Shown one piece after another: positions 59,674 through 64,000 of a DNA stretch of 64,000 nucleotides. A model generated the notes under the pieces. It had not been told where the DNA came from and ran no database searches. It was given only the letters and a program-made list of their open reading frames with translations. The stretch's first letter is position 1. Every line of letters begins with the position of its first letter. Source of the stretch: Pyxicephalus adspersus (taxonomy: Eukaryota; Chordata; Amphibia; Anura; Pyxicephalidae); contig NC_092868.1 in the NCBI RefSeq assembly GCF_032062135.1, forward strand, positions 46,599,103-46,663,102. The letters are read 5' to 3'. A program made the translations under genes and the position numbers.

Positions 59674-59907
59674 TGCCCCTGATTCATGAAGCAAAATCGG
59701 ATTATCGCTCGCGCATTCGTATTAGCGATCCGGAATCGTACGCGGTCGCGCTATTCAGCAACTGAAAAAGCTCGCGCACGGAGCCGCGCTGGTAGTGAGG
59801 CGAGTGTACGCGCATACTCGAGTCCAGACCGCGGTAATCCGCGATCGATGGCCGCGCGTACGTTCGCGCTTCCAGCGAGCGCGGATTTCATTGATGAATC
59901 AGGGGCA
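59674..59907. mobile_element. CpG-rich MITE with TGCCCCTGATTCAT ends
   Basis: Left end TGCCCCTGATTCATGAAG and right end ATGAATCAGGGGCA are inverted repeats. The 234-bp element is packed with CpG (GCTCGCGCATTCG, ACGCGGTCGCGC, GCGCGTACGTTCGCGC) in an AT-rich setting. It is non-coding and GC-skewed by its own origin. It could act as a small CpG island. Confidence 0.8.
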
Positions 59908-59987
59908 ATACATCTAGACAGCAGGTTGCTACACAGAGGTGAAAGAAGTATGACTTTTATTGCTGTATTGATTGTTTTAACGTCTTG

Positions 59988-60029
59988 TAACCCGACGCGT
60001 TTTGCCTATGTGACTTCCTCAGGGGTGTA
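59988..60029 (-). repeat. Shared 40-bp motif, inverted copy
   Basis: The reverse complement reads CCCTGAGGAAGTCACATA then GGCAAAACGCGTCGGG, matching 54906-54941 apart from a few changes. It is probably part of an interspersed repeat whose ends I cannot define. Confidence 0.6.
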
Positions 60030-60751
60030 GTAGACATAGATGAATTATGGGGCCAGATAATTGTGATAGATTAATAAATATACAGTGGGTGGGGTTGTTT
60101 TATGGGGTTCAGGAATGGATAAATATCGTAGAAATATGTTGCTGCAAGGGCAAGGTTAGCTTGTTGGTAAAATGATGATTCTGATATGCAGCATCAACAA
60201 GCGTAACTTGTCTGCACACTGAAAGACAAAAGTTTCCAACGAGTTATGGTAACAAAGGACAACAGAAAGCCTTCCAGTGTACCAATGCACACCACAATTA
60301 AACATTCCTATGTCCCATTCCATCACACGACCAGAGCTATGGAAATCATCTCATTCTGCCCTATGGCCAGCTATACATCCAGGACCATTGGTGAAGTACA
60401 CATATACAGACATTTATACCAGACTGCATGCAGCTGTTTCAGGCTTGTAGGAAAACAATGGCTTATTTGGAGTAGAGCTTAGGATAGGTGAATATCTTCT
60501 GTTCAAAGAAGGCTGGTACAGTAATAACAACATGTAAGCATCCCCATGTATTTTCATGCACCTTTCTTGACTTGGAGTTTAAGCTGTATACAGAATATAA
60601 ACAGATGACTTTCCGTTGCCAACTGTTCGGTAATAGCAGTGCAAATGCAAGGGGGGATCTTTTCTCCAACCTTGGGATCCATCTTTACATTTGATGGGTT
60701 CATTATAATATAATAGCAGTGCACATAAATAAATATAAAAAATGCACTTAC

Positions 60752-60889
60752 TTTTAATGTTATAGCATGTCCTTAGATCCGGAAATTGATAGGTACGATC
60801 ACATCCGCTGGAGCTACAGACACATTCATCATCCACCAAGTCACAGCCCCTCTGGGTGCACTTATATACAAACAAGTGATCATATGCAG
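60752..60889 (-). CDS. CRIM1-like secreted protein, second small Cys-module exon
   Basis: 138 bases, phase 1 at both ends, between acceptor TTTCTGAAG and donor GTAAGT. It encodes (x)AYDHLFVYKCTQRGCDLVDDE, then CVCSSSGCDRTYQFPDLRTC and a short tail. The pattern C-x4-C-x6-C-x-C-x4-C...C resembles the linker module that follows the IGFBP domain of CRIM1. It is also related to the exon at 61484-61663. Being symmetric (1-1), it can be skipped or duplicated without breaking the frame. The acceptor tract is weak. Confidence 0.8.
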
Positions 60890-61313
60890 CTTCAGAAATA
60901 AAAAAATATATATATAAATATTGAGATCCTTAAATGTTTGATGAGTGTAATAAAATAATGTAGCCTTCATTAATATTTGCAAACTTCAAGATGCTTAATC
61001 TTAAAGTCCTACTCTACAACCCACTACTGCATACCCACTACTTAAATTGCTGCATAATTTAATGTTTTTACTTTTAATTCAATTTATTTATCATTTTTCC
61101 AGTTGTCTTTGGTCCAGTCTGGGGCATGTCATTTTCCATCTATTTCTTCTAGCATTGGGTGGATTTTAAATGTTGCAGGGCTGGAAATGAAGTTTTAACT
61201 CTGGGCTCAAAGGCAGTGGGATGAATGATGCTGAATGTCATTTATGTCATTTAACTGAGCAGAGGAATGGCATACCATAGCACTAGTTTGTGTTAGGGAG
61301 GTGATTTTATTTC

Positions 61314-61364
<51 letters not shown>

Positions 61365-61483
61365 ACATATATAATTTGATATATTTACCTTTTTCTGATT
61401 TTTTTGTGTAACTTTATGTCTTTTATCACAGCATTTGACGATTTTCAGACAATAAGAACAATAACAAAAATGTGTGAACTTAC
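60890..61483 (-). other. Intron of the CRIM1-like gene (0.6 kb)
   Basis: A phase-1 intron between the two small Cys modules. It contains a TA-rich microsatellite at 61316-61371. Confidence 0.8.
61316..61371. repeat. TA dinucleotide microsatellite
   Basis: About 17 TA units followed by TTTATA variants, within an intron. Confidence 0.95.
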
Positions 61484-61663
61484 GGCTGTCATATTGGGGG
61501 TCACAGTAAAGAGGATCGTAAGACTGGAGGGAAAAGTCGTCAATACAGGAGCGTTTAGTAGGACAGTCACATGTTCCCATTACACGATAACAGCCGCTTA
61601 CTTCTGGGCAATTTTCATCATCATCTTCAAAGTAATTAAGTAGTTTGTTGTAACCTGGAAGTT
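61484..61663 (-). CDS. CRIM1-like secreted protein, first small Cys-module exon
   Basis: 180 bases, phase 1 at both ends, with acceptor TTTCTAAAAACAG and donor GTAAGT. It encodes (x)LPGYNKLLNYFEDDDENC, then PEVSGCYRVMGTCDCPTKRS, then CIDDF and a tail with YCDP. The module C-x5-C-x6-C-x-C-x5-C matches the CRIM1 segment right after the IGFBP domain. An acidic run EDDDEN precedes the first cysteine. Function is unknown apart from linking the IGFBP and VWC domains in the secreted protein. Confidence 0.82.
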
Positions 61664-61921
61664 CTGTTTTTAGAAATAAAGTAATAGTTTTTTTACACAC
61701 AACAAAAAAGTCACATAATATTAAAAAGTTAGCATTTGATGAGTGCACAACCAAGTAAATGATCGATATCTCTTTGAAACTGATTGTGTGCTGGGCATAC
61801 TAGCCTTTGACCAGCCTGGTTAAGTGCCAGAACTCTTATGTTCGACAAGCTAATGTAAATAGAGGTCTTTGGAAGCCAGTAGAAGCATTTTCCCTCTTTA
61901 CGTTCTAACAAGAGGCAAAGG

Positions 61922-62178
61922 TAACTTTCTCAACCTTTTACCATGGAAGGACCCTTGAAAAAACTTTCAGGTCTTGGGGAACCCATCCTATCCACAGCTC
62001 AGAGTACTTGTGTGGTGGTCAGTAGGAAGAATGTCTCTTACATTGCCGGCCTGTGAAAAGAATGTCACCCTTACAAATGTTTAATTGGTGTCAGTTAAAT
62101 TGATGTGAAAGGCACCAATTGCTCCTTGCTCAAAGATCCTTTAGCTACCTCTGAACGAACCCTGGTTGAGAAACACTT
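61922..62178. mobile_element. hAT MITE (CAGTGTTTCTCAACC family)
   Basis: Starts TAACTTTCTCAACCTTTTAC and ends CTGGTTGAGAAACACTTA. Its internal words match 36292-36591. The duplication is not clear. Confidence 0.75.
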
Positions 62179-63012
62179 AGCTAAGGCAGCAGAGCTGCAA
62201 TGTTATGGTTATATTATACATTAGGGAGCACTCCCATTGACTGCTAGTTGGTACAGTATACTCCATGCTGGTTTATGGTAGCTTGCTGAAGCAAGAGGGC
62301 TCCCAACTGGGCACATCCCATAGCAATGTCTGTACTATGCCTGCACACTGTGAGCTTCCCTCACCAGTCATGATCTCCCAAGCTATGCACGGAGACCCCA
62401 TGATGAGCAAAGGGTCTCCCAACTAGGCAACATGGGAGCAAGGTGGCTCCCAACTGGGCAATTGCCAGATCAATGTTCGAATATTATATAGATCAAACCT
62501 CTATCAGGAACGCCTTGGTCTTCAATGTCTAATGTGTTAAAAACATTACATAGTTTATGCCAGGTTTCACATATAGTCAAGACACATACAGACATCCAAT
62601 GGACAACAGAAGATTGTTGCTAGGAATTATCTTTCATGATTGGTTATACTGACAGATAAATCAACTACCGCTATACACGCAGCGCCGCTCTTTTCTCTGG
62701 AGGGGGGAAGGGGGTGGACGAGAAAGCGGCACCTCACTGTGCTCACCTCTATAGGAGGGAACAGCAGTCATTCCCAACTAGTCATTCATTAATCAGCCAT
62801 GTCAGATTTCTTGCCTGAGTTAACCATGACCATTCGTCTCAGGCGACTATTATCTGATATGTGCACATGCACAGCTTTAGGCTCTGCTGCATACATGTGT
62901 ATACAATATTATGCAGACTAAGCAAAGTAAGAAAAACTGGACACTCATCAGGGGTTTGTTCTTTCCTTTGCTATCTTATGGGCAAGTTCTGGGTGGGAAG
63001 GAGATATGACTG

Positions 63013-63168
63013 CAGTGTTCTCCCCAGCACTTTTTTAGCCACCGGCACGTTTTAGCAACCACCCGGCTGTTTTTGGGTGGTTACTGATGAGTTGGGTCAC
63101 AGTACAGGGGCTGCCACCCGCCTACAGCTTCCTCCCACCCACCTGAAAAAAATTTCTGGGTTGAGCAT
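63013..63168. mobile_element. hAT-type MITE (CAGTGTTCTCCCCAGCAC family), short
   Basis: The left end CAGTGTTCTCCCCAGCAC is mirrored by TTTCTGGGTTGAGCATT at the right. Flanks TATGACTG and AGACTGTA are only partly alike. Non-coding, about 155 bp. Confidence 0.55.
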
Positions 63169-63867
63169 TAGACTGTACTCCTTAACTTTTACAGATAAAA
63201 TAGTGTCACCCACCTAGTTGTGATTTGTATAGGAATTGGGACTCAACTTTAATGTTGTAGGTCAGTCAGCCTATTAATTGCCTTCCTTATAACCACCCCC
63301 CTATTCTCCACCAATGTGGTAAATTCATTTTTATTATATACCTTGGTTTAGACCCTGTGGTATCATAATTGGGTCTCTGTGCATGGCCAGGAAGACCATT
63401 ACTAATGGGAGAAGATCACGGTGTGCAAAACCAAAGAGTAGACTAGGGGTCAGCTTAAAAAGTCTGTGTTTGTCCCCCCAAAAATGCTTTAAGATCACCT
63501 AACCCTCCATTACAGCAAATACCCCCCTCCTGTGTGCGATGTAAAAAGGCAGACTATTCAGAACAGCATGACATTGTATTGGAAACCCTGATCTGCATCG
63601 TCTTATAACATAGCACACCACAACATATGGCATGTGCATTGTGGTGCACCTCAGTATAGGTCCCTTGCCACCTATTGTACTCATACATTGGGATTTCAGT
63701 CTAAATAAACAGCATGAAGTACTGTGCGTTACAATGTATTGCAGAGATTTAGAATTAGATACATGTTTTTCTTAGTTTGCTGTAACCCCTTTTACACTCT
63801 TATCCCAGCCACAGGTCTACATGTGCTTTAGGTTATTATATAGCAATATTAGTGCAGGAGGACTTAC

Positions 63868-64000
63868 CTTTGCATACCCCAATATCAGGGATTTCCACAA
63901 GCTGAAGGCCAGTGAGGTTCACACATTTTGTGCCACTGTCACAGTAGCCATAATCCCAGTCTGGCCCTCCGCAGCGTTCCCACTTCTGCTTAGCGCATTG
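63868..64000 (-). CDS. CRIM1-like secreted protein, IGFBP-domain exon (cut by window edge)
   Basis: The minus strand enters at the right edge in frame: QCAKQKWERCGGPDWDYGYC, then DSGTKC and GVCKG, ending at donor GTAAGT in phase 1. The CGG, GxC and GxxC spacing is the C-terminal half of an insulin-like growth factor binding protein (IGFBP) N-terminal domain, as at the start of CRIM1. The signal peptide and first half of the domain must lie beyond 64000. With the next three exons this gives an IGFBP, two Cys modules, then VWC order. CRIM1 proper continues with more VWC and antistasin domains and a membrane helix, none of which I find here. Confidence 0.82.

Larger units (their letters stand above)
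55965..60751 (-). other. Intron of the CRIM1-like gene (4.8 kb, phase 1)
   Basis: Donor GTAAGT at 60751-60746 and acceptor TTACAG at 55970-55965. It holds a decayed L2 LINE, the CpG-rich MITE and unique sequence at 59.0-59.45 kb. Confidence 0.8.
61664..63867 (-). other. Intron of the CRIM1-like gene (2.2 kb)
   Basis: Phase 1, donor GTAAGT at 63867-63862. It contains hAT MITEs at 61922-62178 and 63013-63168 and a degraded GTACACAC-type MITE near 62590-62880. Confidence 0.8.

Noticed and set aside
59686..60030. 114-residue Arg/Ala/Ser-rich + strand frame
   Set aside because: It is the CpG-rich MITE translated and runs into another repeat.
1..64000. Prokaryotic features: operons, CRISPR arrays, phage or plasmid modules
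   Set aside because: None are present. Introns, LINEs, SINEs and MITEs identify the window as vertebrate nuclear DNA.

Overview
This window is vertebrate nuclear DNA, most likely from a frog. The evidence is sparse coding exons with consensus GT/AG splice sites in very long introns, an AT-rich background, and a dense mix of CR1, L2 and L1/Tx1-like LINE remnants. There are also V-SINE-like elements ending in an L2-type tail, many short hAT-type MITEs with 8-bp target-site duplications, foldback MITEs, and long TCTA and TA microsatellites. The repeat mix fits an anuran genome; the species cannot be named from the sequence. There is no operon, phage, plasmid, CRISPR array or other prokaryotic feature. 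An assembly gap lies at 21180-21915 and a single N at 31649.

Two genes can be supported. The first is LRRC38 on the + strand, the auxiliary gamma-type subunit of the BK potassium channel. Its coding exon 1 is 22976-23603 and exon 2 is 45907-46148, separated by a 22.3-kb phase-1 intron, giving a 289-residue protein. Its 3' UTR probably runs to an AATAAA at 49457-49462 and would include a foldback MITE, a hAT fragment and a 50-bp minisatellite.

The second gene is on the - strand and is cut off by the right edge. It is a cysteine-rich secreted protein resembling the N-terminal third of CRIM1. Four phase-1 exons are visible: the second half of an IGFBP-type domain (63868-64000+), two related small Cys modules (61484-61663 and 60752-60889), and a 12-cysteine VWC domain (55723-55964). 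A stop codon follows two codons after the last VWC cysteine, with an AATAAA about 270 bases further on. The gene may therefore encode a short secreted protein rather than full-length transmembrane CRIM1. The two genes converge tail to tail.

Layout: 0-9 kb is LINE, minisatellite and SINE remnants. 9-21 kb is MITEs with a duplicated 0.4-kb repeat and a CR1 fragment. 21-49.5 kb is the LRRC38 locus, with its intron full of MITEs, V-SINEs and a 0.57-kb TCTA array. 49.5-55.4 kb is intergenic. 55.4-64 kb is the CRIM1-like gene, with an L2 remnant in its largest intron. Several unique stretches (about 15.2-15.7, 18.4-19.0, 27.7-28.4, 35.7-36.05 and 59.0-59.45 kb) look non-repetitive and could be conserved non-coding elements. 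I see no clearly novel molecular system. The CRIM1-like gene is the best candidate for something under-described.
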